Part shown: piece by piece, positions 17,326 to 25,975 of the stretch | How positions within the stretch are numbered: position 1 is the first letter of the stretch | Layout: each line of letters opens with the position of its first letter | Assembly: GCA_030828175.1 (NCBI GenBank) | Contig: JAURDB010000006.1 | Coordinates: 1-40,525 of the forward strand | Direction: 5' to 3' | DNA length: 40,525 nt | Source of the DNA: Flavobacteriales bacterium | GTDB lineage: Bacteria > Bacteroidota > Bacteroidia > Flavobacteriales_D > Sanyastnellaceae | The notes under the pieces: generated by a model | What the model was told of the DNA's origin: nothing | The model's input: the letters and a program-made list of their open reading frames with translations, nothing else | The model's database searches: none | Translations under genes and position numbers: made by a program

Positions 17326-17333
17326 TAATTTTG
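17326..17333 (+). promoter_or_regulatory. TAATTTTG -7 box upstream of acpP
   Basis: This is a perfect TAnnTTTG match ending 40 bases before the acpP ATG in an intergenic stretch. A second weaker box, TACTTTG, lies near 17343. No clear -33 TTG is seen. The position suits the start of the acpP-fabF-rnc transcript. Confidence 0.5.
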
Positions 17334-17373
17334 CAGGACTTTACTTTGCACCGCATTCGCAACAATTGAAATC

Positions 17374-17607
17374 ATGTCTGATATCCGCGAAAAAGTGACC
17401 GCTATCATCGTCGACAAGCTCGGCGTAGATGCATCTGAAGTGAACGACGAGGCAGGCTTCACCAACGACCTCGGTGCGGACTCGCTTGACACCGTCGAGC
17501 TGATCATGGAATTCGAAAAGGAATTCAACATCGCCATCCCGGACGACCAAGCCGAGAAAATCGGTACCGTCGGCCAAGCCATCGAGTACATCGAGAACGC
17601 GAAGTAA
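17374..17607 (+). CDS. acpP: Acyl carrier protein
   Basis: This 77-residue acidic protein carries growing acyl chains on 4'-phosphopantetheine during fatty-acid synthesis. The attachment Ser37 lies in the signature [10 protein letters not shown]. It is followed 7 bases later by fabF, the usual arrangement, and probably heads an acpP-fabF-rnc operon. Confidence 0.98.
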   Translation: MSDIREKVTAIIVDKLGVDASEVNDEAGFTNDLGADSLDTVELIMEFEKEFNIAIPDDQAEKIGTVGQAIEYIENAK

Positions 17608-17614
17608 GCCCCAC

Positions 17615-18862
17615 ATGGAGCTGAACCGTGTTGTCGTCACGGGGATGGGTTGCCTGACACCGTTGGGCAATGACGTGCCTTCCTTTTTCGCAGCCCTCAA
17701 GAAGGGGGTCAGCGGGGCCGGTCCTATTACCCGATTCGATGCTTCCAAATTCAAGACGCAGTTCGCCTGCGAGTTGAAGGATTGGGACGTCAGTGAGCAC
17801 TTCGATCGAAAAGAAGCGCGCAAACTGGACCCCTATGCCCAATATGGAATTGTGGCCGCCCGCCAGGCGGTCGCGCATTCTGGCTTGGCGGATTCCCAGC
17901 CTGATCTCGATCGGGTGGGCGTCATTTTCGGCAGTGGCATAGGTGGCATCCTGACCTTTCAGCAGGAGATCATGTCCTTCGTAGAGGGAGATGGTACGCC
18001 CCGGTTCAACCCCTTCTTCATACCGAAGATGATCGGCGATATCTGCGCCGGCCACATCAGCATGGAGTTCGGGTTCCGCGGTCCCAATTATGCCTGCGTT
18101 TCTGCCTGTGCCAGTGCCACCAATGCCATCATAGACGCATTCAATGCCATCCGATACGGAAAGGCAGATGCCATGATCAGCGGCGGTGCAGAGGCGGCAG
18201 TCGTAGAGGCAGGCATCGGTGGATTCAGTGCCATGAAGGCGCTCTCAACCCGCAATGAAGACCCCAGTATCGCGTCCCGACCTTTTGACGAGCACCGCGA
18301 TGGCTTCGTTCTCGGAGAAGGGGCCGGTGCGCTCGTGCTGGAATCCCTCCAACACGCCCAAGCACGCGGGGCCAACATTATTTGCGAGGTCATGGGAGGA
18401 GGTGCATCTGCAGATGCACACCATCTGACGGCTCCTCACCCGGAGGGACTCGGTGCCCGAAATGTGATGCGGGCGGCATTGAAGGATGCAGGCATGGCAC
18501 CGGATGAGGTGGATTACGTCAATGTTCACGGGACGTCCACCCCGCTGGGAGACTTGGCGGAAGTCAAGGCCATCGAAGAGGTTTTTGGACCCCACGCGGA
18601 GGCACTCAGCATCTCCAGTACGAAATCGATGACCGGTCACCTTTTGGGTGCAGCCGGTGCGGTTGAGACGCTGGCCTGCATCATGGCGGTGACCGAGGAT
18701 GTGATCCCGCCTACCATCAACTCCACACATCCTGACCCGGCCTTGAATCAGAACTTGGACTTCACGTTCAACATCAAGAAGGAGCGCCAGGTGCGTGCTG
18801 CCCTTTCCAACACTTTTGGATTTGGCGGACACAACGCTTCGGTCATCGTCCGCAAGTTCTGA
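17615..18862 (+). CDS. fabF: 3-oxoacyl-ACP synthase II
   Basis: This 415-residue condensing enzyme elongates acyl-ACP with malonyl-ACP. The catalytic triad is Cys165 (CVSACASATNAI), His305 (VNVHGTSTPLGD) and His342 (KSMTGHLLGAAGA). The glycine-rich C-terminal motif FGFGGHNAS is present. The start MELNRVVVTGMGCLTPLG is the family N-terminus. Its stop overlaps the rnc start by one base. Confidence 0.98.
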   Translation: MELNRVVVTGMGCLTPLGNDVPSFFAALKKGVSGAGPITRFDASKFKTQFACELKDWDVSEHFDRKEARKLDPYAQYGIVAARQAVAHSGLADSQPDLDRVGVIFGSGIGGILTFQQEIMSFVEGDGTPRFNPFFIPKMIGDICAGHISMEFGFRGPNYACVSACASATNAIIDAFNAIRYGKADAMISGGAEAAVVEAGIGGFSAMKALSTRNEDPSIASRPFDEHRDGFVLGEGAGALVLESLQHAQARGANIICEVMGGGASADAHHLTAPHPEGLGARNVMRAALKDAGMAPDEVDYVNVHGTSTPLGDLAEVKAIEEVFGPHAEALSISSTKSMTGHLLGAAGAVETLACIMAVTEDVIPPTINSTHPDPALNQNLDFTFNIKKERQVRAALSNTFGFGGHNASVIVRKF

Positions 18863-19566
18863 TGCGCCTCGGGCGCAGGGACCATAGGGAGTCGCGGGTC
18901 AGAAGATTCATTCGCCGACATTTCGGTGTCAGGCCAAGGAACGTGGCCCTCTACATGGAAGCCTTTCGGCATTCCAGTTCATTGTCATGTCAACAAGATG
19001 GACTGCCCAGCAATGAGCGGTTGGAGTTTCTGGGAGATTCGGTCTTGGATATGATCGTGGTGGACTTGCTCTACGGCAAGTTTCCCGAAGGAAATGAGGG
19101 TGATTTGACCCGCATGAAGGCCCGCATCGTCAGCAGGGAATCCCTGAACATGTTGGGGGAAGAAATCGGTGTAGAGCACCTCATAGATGCCCAGACAGGC
19201 AAAGGGGCCGTTCACGCTTCGATTCGAGGCAATGCCATGGAAGCCATCGTGGGCGCTGTTTATCTGGACCGAGGTTTCGAAAAGACCCGCCGGGGGGTGC
19301 TCAAACTCTTGAAGAGATTCGACCTGGAGCAAAAGATCCAGTCCACGGTGGATTTCAAGAGCAAACTCCATGAGTGGGGCCAAAAGCGCAAGAAAAAGGT
19401 GCAGTTCAAGGTTGTCCGCGAATTCAAGCGCGACGGTCAGCAATTGTATCGGATGCAAGTCATGGTGGGGGGCAAGGTGATGGGCACTTCTGATGGTCCC
19501 TCCAAGAAGTCGGCGGAACAAGCTGCGGCTCACGAGGCGTGTCGTCATATCTTCGGCGACGATTAG
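18862..19566 (+). CDS. rnc: Ribonuclease III
   Basis: This 234-residue enzyme cleaves double-stranded RNA in rRNA and mRNA processing. The RNase III signature NERLEFLGDSVLD is at residues 51-63, with the second acidic site in GNAMEAIVGAVYLDRG. A C-terminal dsRNA-binding domain runs from about residue 163 to the end (FKSKLHEWGQKRKKK ... KKSAEQAAAHEAC). The acpP-fabF-rnc order is conserved in many bacteria. The start overlaps the fabF stop (TGATG). Confidence 0.97.
   Translation: MRLGRRDHRESRVRRFIRRHFGVRPRNVALYMEAFRHSSSLSCQQDGLPSNERLEFLGDSVLDMIVVDLLYGKFPEGNEGDLTRMKARIVSRESLNMLGEEIGVEHLIDAQTGKGAVHASIRGNAMEAIVGAVYLDRGFEKTRRGVLKLLKRFDLEQKIQSTVDFKSKLHEWGQKRKKKVQFKVVREFKRDGQQLYRMQVMVGGKVMGTSDGPSKKSAEQAAAHEACRHIFGDD
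19548..19555 (+). promoter_or_regulatory. TATCTTCG -7-like element upstream of the IPExxxVDY gene
   Basis: This octamer sits in the final codons of rnc and ends 39 bases before the next ATG. It could drive the IPExxxVDY-pyk pair, but because it is coding sequence it may be chance. Confidence 0.35.
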
Positions 19567-19594
19567 GCCCAATCAGGGTGCTGGTCCGCAAGCG

Positions 19595-20014
19595 ATGCGA
19601 ACCCTTCAACTCGACATCGGGGACGATTCGGTTCCCTTTGCCTTTCTTGGGGTGAGTTGCCCGGATGCGGGACACCGGTTCTGTTGGAACCTCAATCGAA
19701 GTTTGGGGAGCCACCTCGCGTTCCATATGGAGCTTGAAGTGACCCACAAGAAGCGAGCTGCGACACGACATTGCATTTGGCGACACGAGGAGGAGGAAGA
19801 GGGATGGACTTTTGATGTCATCTGGAATCGCGTGCCGGAAGGGGCAATGATCCCCACCTTGGTCCATTTTGACTACCTGCTGCGCGTCGAATCGATGTTT
19901 GGCGAGCGTACGGAAGGATTGATGGAAGCATTGCGGTCCATGAGAAGGGTAGCTGCGTGCTTTCCATTGGACGCAACCGCCATTACCCAGCAAGAGGTGC
20001 TCTACTACGAATGA
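19595..20014 (+). CDS. IPExxxVDY family protein
   Basis: This 139-residue protein of unknown function belongs to a small Bacteroidota family named after the motif IPExxxVDY, seen here as IPTLVHFDY. The typical start (MRTLQLDIGDD), the internal FCWNLNRSLG and the length agree. There is no signal peptide or membrane segment. The family is usually found, as here, between rnc and pyk, which suggests a housekeeping role without revealing it. The ATG at 19595 was chosen because upstream in-frame starts lie within rnc. Its stop overlaps an ATG of pyk. Confidence 0.85.
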   Translation: MRTLQLDIGDDSVPFAFLGVSCPDAGHRFCWNLNRSLGSHLAFHMELEVTHKKRAATRHCIWRHEEEEEGWTFDVIWNRVPEGAMIPTLVHFDYLLRVESMFGERTEGLMEALRSMRRVAACFPLDATAITQQEVLYYE

Positions 20015-21468
20015 ACCCGCGGAAAAACACGAATTCGATCATGACACGGAAATTCACCAAAATCATTGCCACAGTCGGACCGGCGAGCGCTTCGCCCGAG
20101 GTTCTGGAGGCCATGATCAAAGAAGGGGTGAACGTCATCCGCTTGAACTTCTCACACGGAGATCATGCAACGCACGAGACCACAGTTCAACGCGTTCGGG
20201 CCGTGGATGCCAAACTCGGCACCCATACGGCGTTCTTGGCCGATATGCAGGGCCCCAAGCTGCGGGTCGGTCCGATGGCGGAAGGTTCCCTGCTGAAAGC
20301 GGGCGAGCCATTTACCATCAGGGTCGGTCAGGGAGAAGGCAATGCGAACGAAGCCTGGACCCGTTACGCCCATTTTGCTGAAGATGTCAAGCCCGGAGAA
20401 CCCGTGCTCCTTGACGACGGAAAACTCCGTTTGGAAGTAACGGACACAAATGGCAAAGACACTGTCCAGTGCAAAGTGGTGCACGGGGGCATTCTTTCCT
20501 CGCGGAAGGGGCTGAACCTGCCCTCCACCGACATCAGTTTGCCCAGCCTCACGGACAAGGACCGAGAAGACCTGGCCTTTGCGCTTACGTTGGGTGTGGA
20601 TTGGGTTGGGTTGAGTTTTGTGCGCTCCGCTGCCGATGTGGTGGATTTGCGTGAACGCATCGAAGCGGCGGACAGCCATGCGAGGATCGTTGCCAAGGTG
20701 GAGAAGCCCGAGGCGGTGGCGGACCTGGAGGGCATCGTGGATGCCACCGACGCGGTGATGATCGCACGGGGAGACCTTGGGGTTGAGGTTCCCATGCAGC
20801 AGGTCCCGATGATACAGAAGCGCATCATCGGTTTGTGCCAGCGCCACGGAAAGCCCGTCATCGTGGCCACACAGATGATGGAGTCCATGATCGAGAGCAT
20901 TGCGCCGACCCGCGCGGAGGTCACGGATGTGGCCAACGCGGTATTGGATGGAGCCGATGCCGTGATGCTCAGCGGTGAGACTTCCGTGGGCGCGCATCCG
21001 GTGGAGGTCATCAAGGCGATGCGCGACATCGTCATGGAGATCGAAAAGGAGCCGCACATCTTCCACCGCAGTGCCGACGGACGGTTCGAGGGGGAACAGC
21101 CCGACCGGTTCGTGACCGATGCCATTTGCTACAACGCTTGTGACCTCGCCGAGCGGGTCAAGGCATCTGCCATTGTCACCATGACGTTTTCAGGGTACAC
21201 AGCATACAAGGTGGCCAGTCAGCGTCCCCGCGCATTCATCTATGTCTTCACAGGAAACAAGGCCATCCTGGGCCAACTTGCCCTGTGCTGGGGCGTGGAA
21301 GCCTTCCATTACGACCGGATGATCTCGACGGACCACACCATTTCCGATGTCAAGTCGCTGCTCAGGCGCGAGGAGAAGGTCGGCGATGGAGACTACATCA
21401 TCCACGTCGCGAGCATGCCCATTGCCGAGGCGGGCATGTCCAACATGCTGAAAATCAGCCGGGTTTAA
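20011..21468 (+). CDS. pyk: Pyruvate kinase
   Basis: This 485-residue enzyme converts phosphoenolpyruvate and ADP to pyruvate and ATP. Landmarks are KIIATVGPASASPE, NVIRLNFSHGDH, the active-site region VAKVEKPEAVADLEGIV, MIARGDLGVEVPMQQVP, the VATQMMESMI and PTRAEVTDVANAVLDGADAVMLSGETS signatures, and a C-terminal domain from about residue 360. The ATG at 20011 gives an ATGA overlap with the preceding stop, a junction common in this window. The ATG at 20041 (MTRKFTKIIATVG) would give a 475-residue form closer to the usual N-terminus. Confidence 0.96.
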   Translation: MNPRKNTNSIMTRKFTKIIATVGPASASPEVLEAMIKEGVNVIRLNFSHGDHATHETTVQRVRAVDAKLGTHTAFLADMQGPKLRVGPMAEGSLLKAGEPFTIRVGQGEGNANEAWTRYAHFAEDVKPGEPVLLDDGKLRLEVTDTNGKDTVQCKVVHGGILSSRKGLNLPSTDISLPSLTDKDREDLAFALTLGVDWVGLSFVRSAADVVDLRERIEAADSHARIVAKVEKPEAVADLEGIVDATDAVMIARGDLGVEVPMQQVPMIQKRIIGLCQRHGKPVIVATQMMESMIESIAPTRAEVTDVANAVLDGADAVMLSGETSVGAHPVEVIKAMRDIVMEIEKEPHIFHRSADGRFEGEQPDRFVTDAICYNACDLAERVKASAIVTMTFSGYTAYKVASQRPRAFIYVFTGNKAILGQLALCWGVEAFHYDRMISTDHTISDVKSLLRREEKVGDGDYIIHVASMPIAEAGMSNMLKISRV

Positions 21469-21494
21469 GGCTTCCAAAGCCCCTACCTCCGGGT

Positions 21495-21502
21495 TATCTT
21501 CG
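21495..21502 (+). promoter_or_regulatory. TATCTTCG -7-like element upstream of ileS
   Basis: This octamer lies in the 83-bp gap between pyk and ileS, ending 49 bases before the ATG. A TTC triplet 20 bases upstream (21472-21474) is a poor -33 candidate. The site is intergenic, which makes a promoter role more credible. Confidence 0.5.
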
Positions 21503-21551
21503 CGCGACCGGTGTGGCTTGGTCTTCAAGCTGCATACGTTGAGCCGCCAAA

Positions 21552-24500
21552 ATGACCCGACGATTCCCCGAAAGAGGCCCCCTCGACCTGCCCGGATTGG
21601 CGCAGGAAGTGATGCAGCAGTGGGAGGACGGCGATGTGTTCCGCCGCAGTGTGGAGTCGCGCCCCTCCGATGACCGTTTCGTCTTCTTTGAGGGCCCACC
21701 CTCCGCCAACGGAAAACCGGGCATCCACCACGTCATGGCCCGGGCGCTCAAGGACATTTTTTGCCGTTACCAGACCCTCAAGGGCAAACGCGTTGAGCGC
21801 AAGGCGGGATGGGACACCCATGGATTGCCCGTTGAACTGGGTGTCGAAAAGGCGTTGGGCATCACCAAGGAGGACATCGGAAAGAAGATTTCCATCGAGG
21901 AGTACAATGACGCCTGCCGCGCGTCGGTCATGCGCTACACCGAGGAGTGGAACGACCTCACGCGGCGCATGGGCTACTGGGTCGACATGGATGCGCCCTA
22001 CGTCACATACGAGCCCAAATACATGGAGAGCGTCTGGTGGCTGCTCTCGCAATTGCATGGGAAGGGGCTGATCTACAAGGGCTATACCATTCAGCCTTAC
22101 AGCCCGAAGGCGGGCACGGGCTTGAGCAGCCATGAGCTCAACCAACCGGGCGCTTACCGTGACGTGACCGACACAACGGTTGTGGCCCAGTTTCGCTTGC
22201 TGCCGGAGGATGCGGACCAGGTGCGCGGATGGACCCATGGCGCTGCTGGCGCCTTGCCGGTGGACCTGTTGGCCTGGACGACCACGCCTTGGACGCTGCC
22301 GTCTAACACAGCCCTTACCATTGGCGAAGGCATTGAGTACAACGTGGTCCGGACGGCGAATCGTTACACGGGAGAAGAGGGCGTTGTGGTCCTCGCGGCG
22401 GCTTTGTTTGGAAAGCACTTTGGAGGCAAGAATGCCCCTGAGGCGGAGGTCCTCGCTACCGTCAAGGGCAGCGACCTCGTCGGGCTCCGCTACGAGCAGT
22501 TGATTCCTTGGGCCCAGCCCATGGAGCGGCCTGAAGCCGCCTTTCAGGTCATACCGGGTGATTTCGTGACGACCGAGGATGGTACCGGCATCGTGCACAC
22601 GGCGCCCACCTTTGGCGCAGATGACGCTCGGGTGGCGGCCGCCGCAGGCGTTCCACCCATGCTTGTGGATGACGGCACGGGCCAAGGCGTGCCCCTCGTC
22701 GACCTGCAGGGTCGATTCCGTCCGGAGTGCGGGCCGCTGGCCGGCCGCTTCGTCAAGAACGAATACCATGACGGCGATGCGCCCGAGAAGTCCGTGGACG
22801 TCGAGATCGCCATCGACCTCAAGACCCGCGGCCGTGCCTTCCTCGTAGAGAAGTACAAGCACAGCTACCCGCATTGCTGGCGGACCGACCGTCCGGTACT
22901 GTACTACCCGCTCGACAGTTGGTTCATCCGCGCCACGGCTGCAAAGGAGCGGATGCAGGAGCTCAATGCGACCATTCAGTGGAAGCCAGCCGCCACGGGC
23001 ACGGGTCGCTTTGGAAAGTGGCTGGAGAACCTCAACGACTGGAACCTCAGCCGCTCCCGCTATTGGGGCATTCCCATCCCCATCTGGCGCACCGAGGATG
23101 GCAGTGAGGAGCGCTGCATCGGTTCGGTGGAGGAGCTTCACGCTGCCTGCACCGCTGCCGTTGAAGCAGGGTTGATGGAGGCACACCCATTCCCCGAATT
23201 CGTCCCGGGCGACATGTCCGATGCGAACTACGCCCACATCGACCTGCACAAGCACGTCGTGGATGGCATCGTGCTGGCCGCATCGGACGGTCGGCCCATG
23301 CACCGGGAGTCCGACCTCATCGATGTATGGTTCGATTCCGGCAGCATGCCTTACGCCCAGTGGCACTACCCCTTTGAGAACCGCGAACGCGTGGATGGGC
23401 CCGATGGCTCGCCCGGGGGCACAGCTTATCCGGCGGACTTCATCGCAGAGGGTGTGGACCAGACCCGCGGCTGGTTCTACACGCTGCACGCCATCTCCAC
23501 CATGGTCTTCGACAGGGTGGCCTACCGCAACGTCGTTTCAAACGGCCTTGTGCTGGACAAGGATGGACAGAAGATGTCCAAGCGCCTCGGCAATGCGGTG
23601 GATCCTTTCGAGACGCTGGAACGGTTTGGCCCGGATGCCACGCGTTGGTACATGATCACCAACGCCCAGCCCTGGGACAACCTTCGCTTCGATACCGAGG
23701 GCATCGGTGAGGTGCAGCGCAAGTTCTTCGGAACCCTGCACAACACGTATGCCTTCTTTGCGCTGTACGCCGGAATCGACGGTTTCGATCCCGGTTCGGC
23801 AACCCCTTCGGTGGCGGACCGCCCCGAGTTGGACCGTTGGATCCTGAGCCGGTTGAACACCTGTATTTCGGAGGTGCAGGCCGCATTTGATTCCTTTGAG
23901 CCCACCCGCGCAGGACGGCTTGTGCAATCCTTCGTGGTGGACGACCTCAGCAACTGGTATGTGCGCCTCGGCCGCCGTCGGTTCTGGAAGAGCGACTCGG
24001 ACGCAGACAAGGCTGCGGCCTACGCGACCCTGCACAGCTGCCTCCAATCGGTCTCCGTCTTGATGTCGCCCATCGCCCCTTTCCACGCCGACCGGCTGTG
24101 GCAGGACCTCGGCGGCGCGGAATCCGTGCACCTGGCGGATTGGCCGGTGGTGGAGGAGCACCTGCGGGACGCCGAACTCGAGGAGCGGATGGCCCTGGCC
24201 CAACGACTCAGTTCGCTCACCCTGAGCTTGCGCAAGCGCGAGAAGATCCGGGTGCGCCAGCCGCTCAAGCGCATTCTGGTTCCGGTATTGGATGCCGGTT
24301 TTGGAAAGCGATTGGAAGCCGTGACTGAACTCGTGAAGGGTGAGGTGAACGTCAAAGCGGTGGAGCCGTTGGCGGAGGACAGCGACATTTTGACCAAGCG
24401 GCTCAAGGCGGACTTCAAGAAGTTGGGCCCTCGATTCGGCAAGCAGATGAAAGAAGTCGCTGCCGGCATCGCCTCCTTGGGCCAAGATGACATTCGTGCG

Positions 24501-24920
24501 CTGGAGCAACGCGGGACCTTCACCTTGGCTGTGTCTGATGGAACGGTGGAGGTGACCCTCGACGACGTGGAGGTCATGACCGAGGACATTCCCGGTTGGC
24601 TGGTCGCGGGTGAGGGGGGACTGACGGTGGCATTGGACATCGAAATCACCCCTGAATTGCGGGCGGAAGGACTGGCCAGGGAGTTGGTCAACCGCATCCA
24701 GCAGCGGCGCAAGGACGCGGGCCTGGAAGTCACGGACCGGATAGCGTTGACCTTGGATGGGCCGGCGGAATTACAGGACTCCGTGGCATCCAATTTGGAC
24801 TATATTCGAACCGAAACCCTTGCAGAGCAGTTGGAGTGGGCATCCGTGGATGCCGGTGTAGAACGCGAGGAATTGGAACCCCAACTGACCGTGGCCATTG
24901 CCATGGTCCCCATTCAATGA
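21552..24920 (+). CDS. ileS: Isoleucyl-tRNA synthetase
   Basis: This 1122-residue class Ia synthetase charges tRNA-Ile. The HIGH-type signature is seen as PPSANGKPGIHH (GIHH at residues 57-60), and the KMSKS loop as KMSKR (674-678). Between them is the CP1 editing domain, with LAWTTTPWTLPSNTAL and DGTGIVHTAPTFGADD. The anticodon-binding and C-terminal region follows (LRKREKIRVRQPLKRILVPV). The length is of the longer IleS type with a C-terminal extension (about 1050-1150). It is followed 3 bases later by the TraR/DksA-like gene. Confidence 0.98.
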   Translation: MTRRFPERGPLDLPGLAQEVMQQWEDGDVFRRSVESRPSDDRFVFFEGPPSANGKPGIHHVMARALKDIFCRYQTLKGKRVERKAGWDTHGLPVELGVEKALGITKEDIGKKISIEEYNDACRASVMRYTEEWNDLTRRMGYWVDMDAPYVTYEPKYMESVWWLLSQLHGKGLIYKGYTIQPYSPKAGTGLSSHELNQPGAYRDVTDTTVVAQFRLLPEDADQVRGWTHGAAGALPVDLLAWTTTPWTLPSNTALTIGEGIEYNVVRTANRYTGEEGVVVLAAALFGKHFGGKNAPEAEVLATVKGSDLVGLRYEQLIPWAQPMERPEAAFQVIPGDFVTTEDGTGIVHTAPTFGADDARVAAAAGVPPMLVDDGTGQGVPLVDLQGRFRPECGPLAGRFVKNEYHDGDAPEKSVDVEIAIDLKTRGRAFLVEKYKHSYPHCWRTDRPVLYYPLDSWFIRATAAKERMQELNATIQWKPAATGTGRFGKWLENLNDWNLSRSRYWGIPIPIWRTEDGSEERCIGSVEELHAACTAAVEAGLMEAHPFPEFVPGDMSDANYAHIDLHKHVVDGIVLAASDGRPMHRESDLIDVWFDSGSMPYAQWHYPFENRERVDGPDGSPGGTAYPADFIAEGVDQTRGWFYTLHAISTMVFDRVAYRNVVSNGLVLDKDGQKMSKRLGNAVDPFETLERFGPDATRWYMITNAQPWDNLRFDTEGIGEVQRKFFGTLHNTYAFFALYAGIDGFDPGSATPSVADRPELDRWILSRLNTCISEVQAAFDSFEPTRAGRLVQSFVVDDLSNWYVRLGRRRFWKSDSDADKAAAYATLHSCLQSVSVLMSPIAPFHADRLWQDLGGAESVHLADWPVVEEHLRDAELEERMALAQRLSSLTLSLRKREKIRVRQPLKRILVPVLDAGFGKRLEAVTELVKGEVNVKAVEPLAEDSDILTKRLKADFKKLGPRFGKQMKEVAAGIASLGQDDIRALEQRGTFTLAVSDGTVEVTLDDVEVMTEDIPGWLVAGEGGLTVALDIEITPELRAEGLARELVNRIQQRRKDAGLEVTDRIALTLDGPAELQDSVASNLDYIRTETLAEQLEWASVDAGVEREELEPQLTVAIAMVPIQ

Positions 24921-24923
24921 AAC

Positions 24924-25304
24924 ATGGCTGAAACGCGATTTTCGGATGCCGAACTCAAGGAGTTCGAAGACCTGATCAACCAAAAGCTGGAGCAAGCCCG
25001 CTCGGACTACGATCAGTTGCAGCGCTCGCTTTCCTACGAAGACGACAACCGCACGGAGGATACCGCACCGACCTTCAAGATGATGGAGGATGGAAGCGAC
25101 ACCATGAGCCGGGAGGAGACCGCCCAGCTCGCGGCGCGCCAACAGAAGTTCATCATGAACCTCGAGAACGCGCTCCTGCGCATCAAGAACAAGACGTATG
25201 GGGTCTGTCGGGTGACGGGCAAGCTGATTGCCAAGGAACGCCTGCGCCTCGTGCCGCACGCCACGATGTCCATCGAGGCCAAGAACCAGCAGGACAAGCG
25301 TTGA
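24924..25304 (+). CDS. TraR/DksA-family protein with reduced zinc finger
   Basis: This 126-residue protein has an acidic coiled-coil N-terminal half followed by a DksA/TraR-type C-terminal motif, TYGVCRVTGKLIAKERL. Only one cysteine (Cys95) remains of the four that bind zinc in classical DksA, and VPHAT replaces the second pair, a form I recall from Bacteroidota. DksA-type proteins bind the RNA polymerase secondary channel; that role here is inference. The gene sits between ileS and lspA and its stop overlaps the lspA TTG start (TTGA). Confidence 0.85.
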   Translation: MAETRFSDAELKEFEDLINQKLEQARSDYDQLQRSLSYEDDNRTEDTAPTFKMMEDGSDTMSREETAQLAARQQKFIMNLENALLRIKNKTYGVCRVTGKLIAKERLRLVPHATMSIEAKNQQDKR

Positions 25305-25975
25305 GTTCCGATCGTCGCCCAGCCCACGTCGCTTGGATTGTGGCGGCTTTGTTGCTGTTCGATCAGGCTGTCAAGGTGGGCATCAAGCTCAGTTTCACCT
25401 TGGCCGAGAAGGTGACCTGGATTCCGGGTGCATTCGATATCCAGTTCATTGAGAACGACGGCATGGCTTTTGGGTGGGCACTGCCGGGTGCAACGGGCAA
25501 ATACATCCTCACCGCCTTCCGCATCGTGGCGGTCATATTGCTGTCGGTTCAGATCCAGCGCATGGCCGCCCAAGGAGCACCCCGCGGATTCCGCCGGGCA
25601 CTGGCGTTGATTCTCGCCGGCGCAGCGGGCAACATCTTGGATAGCATTGGCTATGGTAGGCTCTTCAGTCGGAGCTCTTTCGGTCAGGAGGCCACGTGGT
25701 CCTGGAACAGCGAATGGGGAGGGTATGCCCCGTGGTTCCGCGGCAATGTGGTGGACATGCTGCACATTTCGGTGCGCTGGCCCCAGTGGTGGCCGGTCGA
25801 TGCATGGGTGGGCCAGGAGATTTTCCCTCCCATCTTCAACATTGCCGACATGGCCATCACCTTCGGCGTGGCCTGGATCATCCTTCAGCAAAAGAGTTGG
25901 CTGGGCAAGGGGGCGGCATGGATGCAGCCCGTTTCCGATGAGCCCGGAATGGGGGATGCTGCCGAATCAGGCTGA
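25301..25975 (+). CDS. lspA: Lipoprotein signal peptidase (signal peptidase II)
   Basis: This 224-residue inner-membrane aspartic protease removes signal peptides from prolipoproteins. The catalytic aspartates are Asp114 in GNILDS and Asp183 in FNIADMAI. Hydrophobic helices lie near residues 9-21, 68-84 and 100-112, and at 185-195. It is longer than E. coli LspA (164) because of a periplasmic insertion, as is usual in Bacteroidota. The TTG start at 25301 overlaps the previous stop, so translation is probably coupled. Clients in this window include GldH and the rhodanese lipoprotein. The 3' end overlaps ispG by 9 bases, tail to tail. Confidence 0.94.
   Translation: MSSDRRPAHVAWIVAALLLFDQAVKVGIKLSFTLAEKVTWIPGAFDIQFIENDGMAFGWALPGATGKYILTAFRIVAVILLSVQIQRMAAQGAPRGFRRALALILAGAAGNILDSIGYGRLFSRSSFGQEATWSWNSEWGGYAPWFRGNVVDMLHISVRWPQWWPVDAWVGQEIFPPIFNIADMAITFGVAWIILQQKSWLGKGAAWMQPVSDEPGMGDAAESG

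Noticed and set aside
21525-23489. 654-codon minus-strand frame
   Set aside because: It lies opposite ileS and shows no recognisable domain.
24801-24808. TATATTCG as a promoter for the TraR/DksA-like gene and lspA
   Set aside because: It lies inside ileS about 115 bases before the next gene, without a -33 element; chance is as likely.
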